This document shows, piece by piece, positions 1-9,349 of a DNA stretch of 64,000 nucleotides. Positions within the stretch are counted from its first letter, which is position 1. Each line of letters starts with the position of its first letter. A program made the position numbers and the translations under genes. The notes under the pieces were generated by a model, which saw only the letters and a program-made list of their open reading frames with translations, was not told the DNA's origin and made no database searches. Source of the DNA: Cyclobacterium sp. 1_MG-2023 (lineage in GTDB: Bacteria > Bacteroidota > Bacteroidia > Cytophagales > Cyclobacteriaceae); NCBI RefSeq assembly GCF_030546805.1, contig NZ_JAUOPC010000007.1, forward strand, positions 1 to 64,000, written 5' to 3'.

Positions 1-73
<73 letters not shown>

Positions 74-91
74 AAAGCTTGTTGTGATCTC

Positions 92-109
92 TCAATCCCG
101 AAAGATTGA
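92..109 (-). other. rRNA leader hairpin
   Basis: A perfect 6-bp stem TCAATC/GATTGA with a 6-nt loop lies about 20 nt upstream of the 16S 5' end, inside the predicted rRNA leader. Such stems can take part in pre-rRNA processing. This role is inferred from position only. Confidence 0.35.
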
Positions 110-234
110 TCAATCTATTGTTTCCGTGACTCTATGAATTATTTAGTCTGTTTCTTTTATTATGTCTAACATCACTTCAAAGAACTTATTTCAAGGAAAT
201 CTCTTGCGATTTCTCTCGTTTTGACCCCGTTTTT

Positions 235-252
235 GTCAGATCGTTTTCTGAC
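235..252 (-). other. rRNA leader hairpin near transcription start
   Basis: A 6-bp perfect stem GTCAGA/TCTGAC with a 6-nt loop sits about 20 nt downstream of the -7 box of the rRNA promoter, so it would be the first structure in the transcript. Leader stems like this can act in rRNA antitermination. No known boxA/boxB consensus was established here, so the role is speculative. Confidence 0.3.
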
Positions 253-270
253 TGTTTCGTTAAGGGAGTG

Positions 271-301
271 CAAAGATAAATGAAAATTTTAACTCTGCAA
301 A
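271..301 (-). promoter_or_regulatory. rRNA operon promoter (TTTG-N19-TAnnTTTG)
   Basis: Read on the minus strand, TTTG (301-298) is followed by exactly 19 nt and then TATCTTTG (278-271). This is a perfect match to the Bacteroidota primary sigma factor consensus TTTG-N19-TAnnTTTG. Transcription should start near base 264 and run into the 16S gene. It is the only site with full -33 and -7 agreement in the region between tRNA-Arg and 16S. Confidence 0.85.
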
Positions 302-481
302 ATGTTTTTGAAAATAAATTTTGAGACTCTTTTAATCCCTTCTTTCTTACTTTCGTTCCCCGCTTTTGGGATGACAAAGGTGCACTTTCTTTTTTAATTT
401 ACAATGGGAAAAGTGTCTTTTTTTTAAAAACTTTTTCACCATATATATAAGGTAAAAATTCAATGCTATTATTTCAATTTG

Positions 482-555
482 TGACCTCGCCAGGATTCAA
501 ACCTGGAACCTCTTGAGCCGTAATCAAGTACTCTATTCAGTTGAGCTACGAGGCC
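482..555 (-). tRNA. tRNA-Arg (anticodon ACG)
   Basis: The 74-nt cloverleaf reads on the minus strand with acceptor arms GGCCTCG/CGAGGTC (one G-U pair), a D-arm beginning GCTC, an anticodon stem CTTGA/TCAAG around the loop TTACGGC (anticodon ACG), and a T-arm CCAGG-TTTGAAT-CCTGG. The 3' CCA is not encoded, as is common in this phylum. It lies about 410 nt upstream of the 16S gene but has its own promoter at 575-605, so it need not be part of the rRNA transcript. Confidence 0.96.
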
Positions 556-574
556 ATTTCTTTTAAATGGAATG

Positions 575-605
575 CAAAGGTAAAGAATAAAATGAATAAT
601 ACAAA
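575..605 (-). promoter_or_regulatory. tRNA-Arg promoter (TTTG-N19-TAnnTTTG)
   Basis: On the minus strand TTTG (605-602), 19 nt, then TACCTTTG (582-575): a second perfect match to the Bacteroidota promoter consensus. The predicted start near 568 leaves a leader of about 13 nt before the tRNA 5' end at 555. Confidence 0.85.
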
Positions 606-743
606 GTATGATTTGAGAGAAAAATGAAATGATTTTTAACTGCCTATTAATTATATTTTAAGAATAATTAAGATCAACAGGCAACCAAATCAAGCATTAT
701 TTCCTAATTTAGCCGTTCGATAGGTTAAAAAATATTTGTTTTC

Positions 744-1478
744 ATGAAAAGACTTTCCATTATATCCTTTATTTTATTGATCACCTTTCAGCTCCAAGCC
801 CAAGAAAAGGAACGTTCATCTATAGGTGGCAGACCAAATATTACCGGGGACTTGTTTCTGGATTTTGGATTCAATATGCTAAATAACAGGCCAGAGGATC
901 TAAATACACGTTTTATCGCTTCAAGAGTGTTTAATGTATATTACCAAACACAAATTCCTTTAGGTCAGAATACAGGTTTTACTTTCAATCCGGGCATAGG
1001 TCTCGGCCTTGAAAAACTCGCCTTTAAAGATGAGATGACATTGGTGTCTGATCCAGACAAATCTGTGAACTCAAGTATGCTTACTTCTATTACTAATGTA
1101 TATGGGCAAGATGCTAGTGTTTCTACCAATACCATGGCATTAAATTATTTTGACATTCCCCTAGAATTTAGATACCATGTAAATCATGATGACTATGATA
1201 GTGGAATCCGTGTGGCCGTAGGTGGTAAAATAGGTTTGCTATACAATGCACATACTAAAATTGCTTATACCAACGGAGATGGTTTAGAACAGAAAATTAA
1301 AAACGCACAGAATTACGGTTTAAACCCTATCCGTTATGGTGTTTATACCCGTTTAGGATTCCCGGGTTTTAATGTGTGGGGATACTATGGTCTCAACGGA
1401 GTCTTCGAAGGCAACCAAGGCCCATATGGGACAGAATCTACCCAATTCAACTTCGGTGTATCAGTAGCTTTGTTCTAA
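744..1478 (+). CDS. Outer-membrane beta-barrel protein, PorT-like
   Basis: A 244-residue exported protein. Residues 1-19 form a signal peptide ending LQAQ. The remainder has alternating hydrophobic and polar segments, many aromatic and glycine residues and a C-terminal strand ending in VALF, as expected of a small outer-membrane barrel. Bacteroidota carry many such PorT-like proteins, most without a known role. It stands alone, upstream of a bidirectional terminator at 1505-1537 shared with the convergent PAP2-like gene. Barrel class is well supported; specific function is unknown. Confidence 0.7.
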   Translation: MKRLSIISFILLITFQLQAQEKERSSIGGRPNITGDLFLDFGFNMLNNRPEDLNTRFIASRVFNVYYQTQIPLGQNTGFTFNPGIGLGLEKLAFKDEMTLVSDPDKSVNSSMLTSITNVYGQDASVSTNTMALNYFDIPLEFRYHVNHDDYDSGIRVAVGGKIGLLYNAHTKIAYTNGDGLEQKIKNAQNYGLNPIRYGVYTRLGFPGFNVWGYYGLNGVFEGNQGPYGTESTQFNFGVSVALF

Positions 1479-1504
1479 AAGAGATTTATTCTTTTTGTAT
1501 ATAT

Positions 1505-1537
1505 AAAGGAGTGGAAATTTAAATCCACTCCTTTTTT
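1505..1537. terminator. Bidirectional intrinsic terminator
   Basis: An 11-bp stem AAAGGAGTGGA/TCCACTCCTTT is followed by a T run on the plus strand and preceded by A residues that give a weaker T run on the minus strand. It sits between the convergent barrel gene and the PAP2-like gene. Confidence 0.8.
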
Positions 1538-1545
1538 TATGTCAA

Positions 1546-2169
1546 TCAATTAATAAGTAAATGATAATAAACGGGAAAACAAATCCCAAAACCTAAAATA
1601 AAACCGGCGTAAACTTCAGAAGGCCGATGTGCATTTAAGTACAACCTGGCAGTACCAATCAAACCACTAAGCACAATTATCAATAAGAAATAATAAAACA
1701 TAGGTTCAGAATTGAATCTTATTGATAAAACCGAAACGATAGCTAACCATCCTCCCATGGCTGTCTGATGGGCACTGATTTTCCAAAAAATAGTTATCAA
1801 GGTCAACAAAATTAAAGAAACTGTAACCAATCCAAGGGTAACAATTAGCAACTGGTCAATATTAAGCTTCCAGTAAAAAAACACAAGGGTCATGCTGTAA
1901 AAAACAGAAACCAATGCAAAAGGGTAAATCCGCTCCTTTCTTTCGGGCAACTGTAAGCTATTGATTACTTCTGAAAACCTCAAGCCCACCAATCCAAGTA
2001 GCGGCACCATAAAGGTAGAGAAACTGATCAATAGCAGTACAGCCCACTTGGCTCCTTTGGGCACAACCGTTGCTTCCGGAACCATATAAAACAAGGTAAC
2101 CACCATCAAAGTAGGGATTACCAAAGGCTGAAAAATTACCGATATACCTAAAGCTAATTTTCTGTACAC
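1546..2169 (-). CDS. PAP2-like integral membrane phosphatase-family protein
   Basis: A 207-residue protein with about six membrane segments. It resembles the PAP2 (lipid phosphate phosphatase) fold: a K..R segment (PERKERIYPF), an SAHQ segment in place of PSGH, and a final ARLYLNAHRPSEV segment resembling SRx5Hx3D. The usual last Asp is Glu and the SGH serine context is altered, so catalytic activity is uncertain. It starts with GTG at 2169, sharing one base with the rpoN stop codon (TAGTG), so translation is probably coupled to rpoN. A substrate such as undecaprenyl pyrophosphate or a phospholipid is possible but not shown. Confidence 0.65.
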   Translation of the reverse strand: MYRKLALGISVIFQPLVIPTLMVVTLFYMVPEATVVPKGAKWAVLLLISFSTFMVPLLGLVGLRFSEVINSLQLPERKERIYPFALVSVFYSMTLVFFYWKLNIDQLLIVTLGLVTVSLILLTLITIFWKISAHQTAMGGWLAIVSVLSIRFNSEPMFYYFLLIIVLSGLIGTARLYLNAHRPSEVYAGFILGFGICFPVYYHLLIN

Positions 2170-3623
2170 TACAACTCTTTTCTAAGCCTTGCTACCGGAA
2201 TTTGTAATTGCTCCCTGTATTTGGCCACTGTTCTCCTTGCAATATTATACCCTTTCTGGTTCAATAATTTAACCAGTTTGTCATCAGAAAGTGGCTTTTT
2301 CTTGTCCTCCTCGTCTACCAGCTTGTTCAAAACACTTTTCACCTCTCGGTTACTCACATCTTCTCCCCCATCTGTGGCGATACCTTCGGAGAAAAAATAC
2401 TTTAAAGGAAACACTCCAAATTCTGTTTGAATGGCCTTGCTATTGGCAACCCTAGAAACAGTAGAAATATCCATATCTATTTTTTCAGCAATGTCTTTCA
2501 GGATCATTGGCCGCAATTTGGTTTCGTCACCATCGAGGAAAAAATCATGTTGGTAATCCAAAATAGATTGCATGGTACGCATTAATGTTTGTTGCCTCTG
2601 CTTAATGGCATCTATAAACCATTTCGCGGAGTCTAGCTTTTGCTTTACAAAAGAAACCGTTTCCTTGAGCTTTTTATCTTTTTTATCACTCTTATCATAG
2701 GCATTGAACATCTCTGAATATGACCTGCTCACTTTAAGTTCAGGTGCATTCTTTGAGTTCAAGACAATTTCAAATTTTCCATTGACATTATTTAGGATAA
2801 AGTCAGGAATTACATAATGGTTTCTTACCATACCATCAGAGATCCCACCCGGTTTTGGATTGAGCCTGGTAATTAGCTGAATCACTTCCTTGAGCTCTTC
2901 CTCTCCTATTCCAGCTTTTTTAAGAATCTTGTCGTAATGCTTTTTTGTAAATTCTTCAAAACATTCTTGCACTACAAAAATGGCTCTTTTTAGCAGTGGA
3001 TCTTCTTCTGTATTCCTTCGCTCCAATTGAATAATCAGACATTCCTGCAAATTTCTGGCAGCAATTCCCGGAGGGTCAAAGGTTTGTATTTTAAATAATA
3101 TTTCTTCTACCTCATCCAGATCTGTCTCAACATTCTGACTAAATGCCAAATCGTTAATAATAGCCTCCAAGTCCCTTCTTATATAACCATCATTTTCTAT
3201 ACTCCCGATTAATTGCTTACCAATTAGCCTTTGGGTATCGCTTAATTTCAGGAAATTCAATTGTGAAAGCAGTTGCTCGTGAAGTGAACTATAACTGGAA
3301 AGGGGCATATCTCTCTCTTCATCATCCTGTGAATAATTACCATCCCCTTGCATCTTATACCCGCCGTACTCCTCATTTAGGTAATCCTCAATATTGATGT
3401 CTTTGTCATCCTTTGTTTCAGAAACATCAGCACTGTCTGCAAACTCCTCCACCTGGTTTTCAGCTTCCACGTCCTTCCCCTCCTCTAAGGCGGGGTTAAT
3501 CTCTAACTCTTCTTCTATCCTGGATTCAAGTTCAGCTGTAGGAACCTGCAACAATTTAATAAATTGTATCTGCTGAGGGGATAATTTCTGAGATAATATC
3601 TGGTTTAAATTCAGTTTCTGCAT
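2169..3623 (-). CDS. rpoN: RNA polymerase sigma-54 factor
   Basis: Sigma-54 directs RNA polymerase to -24/-12 promoters that need AAA+ activators. The 484-residue protein shows all three regions: a glutamine- and leucine-rich region I (about residues 1-50, with LSPQQIQFIKLLQ), an acidic linker (50-115), the core-binding region, a helix-turn-helix segment (DISTVSRVANSK), and the RpoN box ARRTVAKYRE near the C-terminus. Length is normal for the family. The gene is upstream of, and coupled to, the PAP2-like gene. A -7 type box at 3689-3696 may be its promoter. No sigma-54 activator gene lies in the window. Confidence 0.96.
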   Translation of the reverse strand: MQKLNLNQILSQKLSPQQIQFIKLLQVPTAELESRIEEELEINPALEEGKDVEAENQVEEFADSADVSETKDDKDINIEDYLNEEYGGYKMQGDGNYSQDDEERDMPLSSYSSLHEQLLSQLNFLKLSDTQRLIGKQLIGSIENDGYIRRDLEAIINDLAFSQNVETDLDEVEEILFKIQTFDPPGIAARNLQECLIIQLERRNTEEDPLLKRAIFVVQECFEEFTKKHYDKILKKAGIGEEELKEVIQLITRLNPKPGGISDGMVRNHYVIPDFILNNVNGKFEIVLNSKNAPELKVSRSYSEMFNAYDKSDKKDKKLKETVSFVKQKLDSAKWFIDAIKQRQQTLMRTMQSILDYQHDFFLDGDETKLRPMILKDIAEKIDMDISTVSRVANSKAIQTEFGVFPLKYFFSEGIATDGGEDVSNREVKSVLNKLVDEEDKKKPLSDDKLVKLLNQKGYNIARRTVAKYREQLQIPVARLRKEL

Positions 3624-3688
3624 ATATTAAAACCTATTACGGTATTAAGTTATTTCCATTTTGTGTTCAAATAAACTCAATTGGAATT

Positions 3689-3696
3689 CAAATTTA
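3689..3696 (-). promoter_or_regulatory. Candidate -7 box for rpoN
   Basis: On the minus strand TAAATTTG matches TAnnTTTG 66 nt before the rpoN start codon. There is no TTTG at the expected -33 position, so this is a partial match only. Confidence 0.3.
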
Positions 3697-3801
3697 GGAA
3701 ATAAGATCAAAATTTTGATAAAAAGCTTATTATATCGTTTTTTTGCATTCAAATTAAATGTTCCCCCTTTTGGGTTTTTTACTTTATAACAAGGTATCGT
3801 C

Positions 3802-5253
3802 ATGTCATTTAACAAAAGAATTAAAATAAAAGATTTACTGGAGAACCCTACTCCGGATGAAAAAGCTACCCTAATGGGTTGGGTTAGAACCAAAAGGAGC
3901 AACAAACATGTAACTTTCATTGCCATTAATGACGGATCTTGTATCCAGAATTACCAATGTGTAGCCGATCCACAATTAATTTCTGAAGATATTCTTAAGA
4001 AAGCAAATACCGGAGCCTGTTTGAAAATTACAGGAACAATTGTAAATTCTCAAGGGTCAGGACAATCTACAGAAATTCAAGCGAGCTCCATAGAGGTTTT
4101 GGGAGAAGCTGATCCGGAAAAATTTCCTATTCAACCTAAAAAACACTCACTTGAGTTTTTAAGGGAAAATGCACACCTAAGGGTAAGGACCAATACCTTT
4201 GGCGCCATCTTCCGGATCCGTCACCAGCTTTCTTTTGCCATACACCAATACTTCAACAACAAAGGCTTTGTGTATATACACTCTCCCATCATCACCGCTT
4301 CTGATGCTGAGGGTGCAGGCGAAACCTTTCAGGTAACCACCTTGGACTTGAAGAATCCTGCAAAAAACGAAGCAGGACAAATCGATTTTCAAGAGGACTT
4401 TTTTGGAAGAGCCACCAACCTAACCGTTTCCGGACAATTGGAAGGAGAACTTGCAGCAATGGCCCTATCAGAAATTTATACCTTTGGCCCCACTTTTAGG
4501 GCTGAAAACTCCAATACCACCCGGCACTTGGCGGAATTCTGGATGATTGAACCTGAAATGGCTTTTTATGATGCCGAAGACAACCAAAATCTAGCAGAAG
4601 ATTTTCTTCAATTTGTCATAGGTTATGCATTACAGCATTGCAAAGAGGATCTTGCTTTCTTGGACAAACGTGCCGAAGATGAAGAGAAAGGCAAAAAAGC
4701 TGACCAACGCAGTGAATTGGGCTTATTGGAAAGACTTTCCTTTGTAACCCAAAATGAATTTGTGCGAATCACTTATACAGAAGCTATTGATATTTTAAAG
4801 GCTTCAAAACCAAATAAAAAGAAAAAATTTGCCTATCCCATAGAAGATTGGGGGACAGATCTCCAATCTGAACATGAAAGGTTTTTGGTAGAAAAGCATT
4901 TTAAAAAACCTGTGATCATCACTGACTATCCGAAAGAAATCAAATCATTTTATATGAAGTTAAATCCGGATAACAAGACAGTGGCAGCCATGGATATTTT
5001 ATTCCCTGGTATAGGTGAAATTGTGGGAGGGTCGCAAAGAGAAGAAAACCTTGACAAACTAACCCAACGCATGGATGAATTGGAAATAAGCAAGGAAGAA
5101 ATGTGGTGGTACCTCGATACCAGGAAATTTGGCACAGCTCCCCACGCCGGCTTCGGCTTAGGATTTGAAAGGCTGGTACAGTTTGTCACAGGCATGGGCA
5201 ACATTCGTGACGTAATACCATTTCCAAGAACTCCGGGAAATGCGGAGTTTTAA
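3802..5253 (+). CDS. asnS: Asparaginyl-tRNA synthetase
   Basis: Charges tRNA-Asn with asparagine (class IIb synthetase, cytoplasm). The 483-residue length is typical. Residues 1-120 form the OB-fold anticodon-binding domain. The catalytic domain has motif 2 ([19 protein letters not shown]) and motif 3 ([12 protein letters not shown]). The ENSNTTRHL stretch fits AsnRS rather than AspRS. It is monocistronic, divergent from rpoN across about 180 nt and followed by a strong terminator at 5279-5315. Confidence 0.97.
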   Translation: MSFNKRIKIKDLLENPTPDEKATLMGWVRTKRSNKHVTFIAINDGSCIQNYQCVADPQLISEDILKKANTGACLKITGTIVNSQGSGQSTEIQASSIEVLGEADPEKFPIQPKKHSLEFLRENAHLRVRTNTFGAIFRIRHQLSFAIHQYFNNKGFVYIHSPIITASDAEGAGETFQVTTLDLKNPAKNEAGQIDFQEDFFGRATNLTVSGQLEGELAAMALSEIYTFGPTFRAENSNTTRHLAEFWMIEPEMAFYDAEDNQNLAEDFLQFVIGYALQHCKEDLAFLDKRAEDEEKGKKADQRSELGLLERLSFVTQNEFVRITYTEAIDILKASKPNKKKKFAYPIEDWGTDLQSEHERFLVEKHFKKPVIITDYPKEIKSFYMKLNPDNKTVAAMDILFPGIGEIVGGSQREENLDKLTQRMDELEISKEEMWWYLDTRKFGTAPHAGFGLGFERLVQFVTGMGNIRDVIPFPRTPGNAEF

Positions 5254-5278
5254 TATGGATGTATTCATATCTAAAGTT

Positions 5279-5315
5279 AAAGAGGCTCAAAAATTAAATT
5301 TTGAGCCTCTTTTGT
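5279..5315 (+). terminator. Intrinsic terminator of asnS
   Basis: A 14-bp perfect stem AAAGAGGCTCAAAA/TTTTGAGCCTCTTT with a 6-nt loop, 25 nt after the asnS stop codon, followed by T residues. Confidence 0.88.
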
Positions 5316-5316
5316 T

Positions 5317-5634
5317 TAATAAATAATATAATACCAAAATAAATGTACGATTGAGAATAGCTATTTAATTAATATAATACCTAGGCTTCTTTTAAATTTT
5401 CGATATGAATAATTCTTCTTGTGGAATAAATAGCTGATATTAGAAGGGTATTTCCTATTTCGAGTAAGGTGTAAGCCAGTAAATAATCCCGTTAAGGATA
5501 TAAGATTCACCTAATTATTTATCTCCCTTGTAAACAACATTTCCATGAACCCTATGAAAAAAGCCATTTTCAGGAGTCAATTCTCTAGTAAAATACTTAA
5601 CTTTTTTGCTATTATTATTTCAGCCGACAATTCT
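5317..5634. other. Intergenic region without a recognised gene
   Basis: About 320 nt of AT-rich DNA between the asnS terminator and the preferred start of the glycosidase-like gene. I see no full promoter consensus, RNA gene or clear repeat. The longer reading of the downstream gene from 5545 would use its last 90 nt. Confidence 0.4.
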
Positions 5635-7062
5635 ATGGGTCGCCGGTTAAAAAAAACCACAAGAGTTAACTACTTGTATCCTTTATCTATTATCTTTTTA
5701 ATCGCTGCTTGCAATAGTAAAATTGAAAACAATGAGGTAAAAAAGGAATCAGGGATCCAACCTTGGTCAGAAAACCCCAGCTATTGGGAATACAATGGAA
5801 ACCCTGTACTCCTACTAGGTGCTTCAGACAATGACAATTTATTTCAATTGCCTCATTTGAAATCGCACTTGGACAGCCTATCACAAATTGGAGGAAATTA
5901 TATTAGAAACACCATGAGTGATAGGGATGAAACTGATGAAAAGGCCTTCTATAAAAATGAAACCGGAAAGTATGACCTTAGTCAATGGAATTCGGCCTAT
6001 TGGGAAAGATTTGAAAACCTTTTGAAATTGTCAAAGGAAAGAAATATCATCGTACAAATTGAAATCTGGGATCGCTTTGACCATGCCAGGGAACAATGGC
6101 AAACGGATCCCTTCAACCCCAAAAACAATGTGAATTACACTTATGAAGAAGCCAAGTTGGATAGCCTCTATCCCGATCATCCGGGACAAAACAAACAACC
6201 TTTCTTTTTTACTCCTCCTAGCTTACAGGACAATCAAGTGCTTTTAAAATACCAACAGGCATTTGTTGAAAAATTACTTTCCATATCCCTAAATTACAAT
6301 AACGTCCTTTACTGCCTGGACAATGAAACCAGTGGAGTTGAGGAATGGGCCACCTATTGGGCGGCATTCTTAAGGGAGAAATCCGGTGATAAAGCTATTG
6401 CCCTAACAGAAATGTGGGACCATTGGGACCTGAAATCAGCAGAACATAAAAGATCTTTAGACCATCCCGAGCGGTATGACTTTATAGACATCTCCCAAAA
6501 CAGTCACCAAACAGGAGAAACCAACTGGAACAATGCTCAATATGTCTTCAATTACATCAAGAGCAAACCCAGACCGGTAAATTCCGTCAAAATTTATGGT
6601 AGTGATGCACATGGAGCATGGCTTTCCAGAGGAATTAATACCCAACATGCCGTGCAAACATTCTTTAGAAATATTTTAGGTGGCTTTGCTTCCAGTAGAT
6701 TTCACAGACCCCCTCATGGTTTGGGATTAAGTCATTGGCCCATGCAAAGCATTAAAACTTTAAGGAAAATAGAGGAAAAGGTGAAATTTTGGAATTTAAA
6801 ACCTCTGATGGAGGGTTTATCTGACAGAGAAGAAAATGAAGCTTACCTCATAGGTAAGGCAGGTGAGTCGTACTTGCTGTATTTTCCTGCAGAAGGAGAG
6901 GTGAAATTAGACTTGAACGAACACACCGGGGAATTTGAAATGTCTTGGATAAGCTTAGAAGAATCAGAATGGGGAGAGTCCATATTATTAAAAGGGGGCG
7001 TTAAACAATCCATTCAACCACCTACTAACACAGGAAGCCTGGCATTGATACAAGCAAAATGA
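5635..7062 (+). CDS. Lipoprotein with glycoside-hydrolase-like (beta/alpha) barrel
   Basis: The frame is open from an ATG at 5545, but the ATG at 5635 gives a normal lipoprotein signal (MGRRLKKTTRVNYLYPLSII followed by LIAAC) and is preferred. The 475-residue product resembles clan GH-A type proteins of the DUF4038/putative cellulase kind: an early YWEYNGNPVLLLGAS strand, LKLSKERNIIVQIEIWDRFD, and LYCLDNETSG, where the NE pair is a candidate acid/base. A second glutamate or aspartate is likely in the ALTEMWDHWD or IYGSDAHG segments. A small beta domain closes the C-terminus. The substrate is unknown. No SusC/SusD pair is nearby. Confidence 0.6.
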   Translation: MGRRLKKTTRVNYLYPLSIIFLIAACNSKIENNEVKKESGIQPWSENPSYWEYNGNPVLLLGASDNDNLFQLPHLKSHLDSLSQIGGNYIRNTMSDRDETDEKAFYKNETGKYDLSQWNSAYWERFENLLKLSKERNIIVQIEIWDRFDHAREQWQTDPFNPKNNVNYTYEEAKLDSLYPDHPGQNKQPFFFTPPSLQDNQVLLKYQQAFVEKLLSISLNYNNVLYCLDNETSGVEEWATYWAAFLREKSGDKAIALTEMWDHWDLKSAEHKRSLDHPERYDFIDISQNSHQTGETNWNNAQYVFNYIKSKPRPVNSVKIYGSDAHGAWLSRGINTQHAVQTFFRNILGGFASSRFHRPPHGLGLSHWPMQSIKTLRKIEEKVKFWNLKPLMEGLSDREENEAYLIGKAGESYLLYFPAEGEVKLDLNEHTGEFEMSWISLEESEWGESILLKGGVKQSIQPPTNTGSLALIQAK

Positions 7063-7188
7063 TCGATATAAAGTCTCAAAATAGGCGCATTATGGTATTT
7101 CTCTATATGATTAAATCAATTAATCGGATAAGAGAATAAAAATGGCATCCTTTATGCATTACTTCGCTATAATTCTTATATTGATTAC

Positions 7189-7641
7189 TTGGAAACATTC
7201 TTAAAATATCTGAAAGCTGAGGCCATAGGAGGTCATATTATTAGAATATCTCTGGCCTGTCTGCTATTATTTGGAGGCTTCACTAAGCTGATATTAATAG
7301 GAGCATTGGAATACAACCTATTTTGGTCAATAATTTTGGCCGCTATCGAAACGTTTGCTGCCTTTGGTCTGCTTATTCACTACAAAAAACCTATTATTGG
7401 TATAGCTGCCGGAGTATTGGCTGTACTTTCCATCTTTTTACGGGTTGTTTTTTCAATAGGCTGGGTAAGAGATCACATTTTACAGTCACATTCTTTTTTA
7501 GATGCTTTCGGCGCCATTCTAGGTGTATATAACAATGGCCTTTTTCATATTGCCCTTTTATTTGGAGCAGGTATTTATTGTTTAGGCAATTCTTATAAAG
7601 CCTATATCAAAGAAAGAATTACCAAGCCTTGGCCGCATTAA
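7189..7641 (+). CDS. Small four-helix membrane protein (DUF417/DoxX-like)
   Basis: A 150-residue protein with four predicted membrane helices (about 16-36, 43-61, 66-90 and 117-138). The N-terminal IRISLACLLLFGGFTKL and the overall spacing recall the DUF417/DoxX group of small inner-membrane proteins, but the match is from memory and modest. It starts with TTG at 7189; no in-frame ATG lies upstream. It ends before a shared terminator at 7711-7743. No function can be assigned. Confidence 0.5.
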   Translation: METFLKYLKAEAIGGHIIRISLACLLLFGGFTKLILIGALEYNLFWSIILAAIETFAAFGLLIHYKKPIIGIAAGVLAVLSIFLRVVFSIGWVRDHILQSHSFLDAFGAILGVYNNGLFHIALLFGAGIYCLGNSYKAYIKERITKPWPH

Positions 7642-7710
7642 GACTAAATTATTTGAACAAACATTTTAATTAAATTTTGAGGCTTCTTTCCGGAATAGCC
7701 GGCCTTAAAT

Positions 7711-7743
7711 AAAAAAGCATCCTTAAATCGGATGCTTTTTTAT
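7711..7743. terminator. Bidirectional intrinsic terminator
   Basis: A 12-bp perfect stem AAAAAAGCATCC/GGATGCTTTTTT with a 7-nt loop, between the plus-strand membrane protein gene and the minus-strand tolC-like gene. A and T tracts make it usable in both directions. Confidence 0.88.
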
Positions 7744-7858
7744 AGTTCTAGTCCTGTATTTTACAGGCATTCTTAGGAAAACTTCACAATATAGAAAACT
7801 ATTAATGTCAGCAATTTCAGGCAATTTGTGCTAATCCCAAGCTTTCTTACTTATCTAA

Positions 7859-9349
7859 TCAATCTTCCAAAAAGCCCATATCAGGCGTATATAGTAGATT
7901 ATCTGCTTCAAAATCGTATAGGGTAAGTTCACGAAGCTCATAATAAGCCACCCAAAATTCCCTCAAGGATTCCACATAACTTCTTCTATTTTGATCTTTT
8001 TCTTGCTGCGCTATGCCTAGATCTGTTATGGTCACATTGCCACTTTGGTACCTTCTGAAAGAAATCTCATAACGTTTATCTGCCACTAAATCAGATGTTT
8101 TTGTGATTTCTACCCGATGTTTAAGCATGATAAAGTTCCTTACCTTAGTAAAAATTTCTTGTTCAAAATTGATGATTTCCTGCTCAATTTCAAATTCGGT
8201 CAATTTTTGATTGGCTTTGGCCATACTCATTCTGGCTTTATTCCTGCCCCAGTCAAGAATAGGCACATTAATGCCTAAACTTACCAAGGCTTGGGTATTT
8301 GGATTCGAATAAATACCCGACCACATAAGGTCTGCTTTATTGTACCCATAACTGGCATTCAAATTCATTTGAAATCTTTGCCCCCTAGCTTGAGCGACAT
8401 TAGCTTCAGCTTCTGTTCTTTGCCTTTCAAACCTGATCGCATCCGATCTGTTTTGGAAAGCATACTCAATGGCCTTTTGTACGTCAACGTCAAAATCAGG
8501 AATTTCACTAGGCAATAATAAATTTAGCGTAGTGTTTTCATTCAAGCCAATATAAGATTTTAGTGATAAGGAGGATGATTCCATATCCAATCTTGCCTGA
8601 GCAACTCCCTGCCTGGCTTCTAGGACCTGTAACTCTACCTGAAGCAATTTATCTTCATAAGTGGTCCCTATATTGTACCTTCCTTGCTCAATTTTTAGTA
8701 TCGCTTCTGAGTTTTGTAAGTTTTTTGTTGCGATGTCCAAATTTACTTGTGCTATGAGAAATTGAAAAAACATTTGGGTCACTCGCCCACTAATCTGTTC
8801 CATTTCTTCCACATATCCCCGCTTACTTTCTTCATACCTAATAGGTTCAATTTTCTTGTCCCATTTGTAAGGGTTATAGGCAAAAATTGGTTGGGACAAA
8901 CGAACATTCACCGGCACCCCGTTCCATCTTGTCTGGTTTTCATTGTCTGCAGCCAGAAAATTATCAAATCTACTTGTTGAACTATTCACGGATAAGGTTC
9001 CTCCGGTAGGGGCTATTACTTGTCTCAACCCTAACTCAAGATCTGCGAAATTTTGTCGAACTTCTCTAAACTCAAGGGTTCCATCCGGTTGAGTGACATT
9101 AGTAAAAGATTGGGAATAACGTGGAAGGGTACCTTCCAAACTCAATTGAGGGTTGAAGTTGGCTTGGAAGAATCTATAACTCCAATAACTGTTTTCTCTT
9201 CTTGTATCTGCATTTAATGCCGCCGGAGATTGATTTTTTGCCCTTTCAATAATTTCTTCAAGTGTGTAACTTACCACTTCTTGGGCAGAGGCAGAAAAAA
9301 TAAACTGAAAGAGAAGGGCAATTGTAATTGATAAATATTTTTTATTCAT
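7859..9349 (-). CDS. TolC-family outer-membrane efflux protein
   Basis: Forms the outer-membrane and periplasmic channel of tripartite pumps. The 496-residue protein has a signal peptide (residues 1-22, ending ASAQ) and two OEP repeats, with long helical segments rich in Q, E and A (about 180-260 and 300-460) separated by barrel strands. Its start overlaps the end of the permease gene by 8 nt, so it is the last gene of an adaptor-permease-channel operon read leftward. Confidence 0.9.
   Translation of the reverse strand: MNKKYLSITIALLFQFIFSASAQEVVSYTLEEIIERAKNQSPAALNADTRRENSYWSYRFFQANFNPQLSLEGTLPRYSQSFTNVTQPDGTLEFREVRQNFADLELGLRQVIAPTGGTLSVNSSTSRFDNFLAADNENQTRWNGVPVNVRLSQPIFAYNPYKWDKKIEPIRYEESKRGYVEEMEQISGRVTQMFFQFLIAQVNLDIATKNLQNSEAILKIEQGRYNIGTTYEDKLLQVELQVLEARQGVAQARLDMESSSLSLKSYIGLNENTTLNLLLPSEIPDFDVDVQKAIEYAFQNRSDAIRFERQRTEAEANVAQARGQRFQMNLNASYGYNKADLMWSGIYSNPNTQALVSLGINVPILDWGRNKARMSMAKANQKLTEFEIEQEIINFEQEIFTKVRNFIMLKHRVEITKTSDLVADKRYEISFRRYQSGNVTITDLGIAQQEKDQNRRSYVESLREFWVAYYELRELTLYDFEADNLLYTPDMGFLED

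Noticed and set aside
186-377. 63-codon ORF on the minus strand in front of 16S rRNA
   Set aside because: It lies across the rRNA promoter and leader, is rich in Lys and Phe as chance AT-rich DNA is, and has no recognisable motif.
3645-3926. 93-codon ORF on the minus strand between rpoN and asnS
   Set aside because: Its first 40 codons are antisense to the conserved start of asnS and the rest has low-complexity AT composition.
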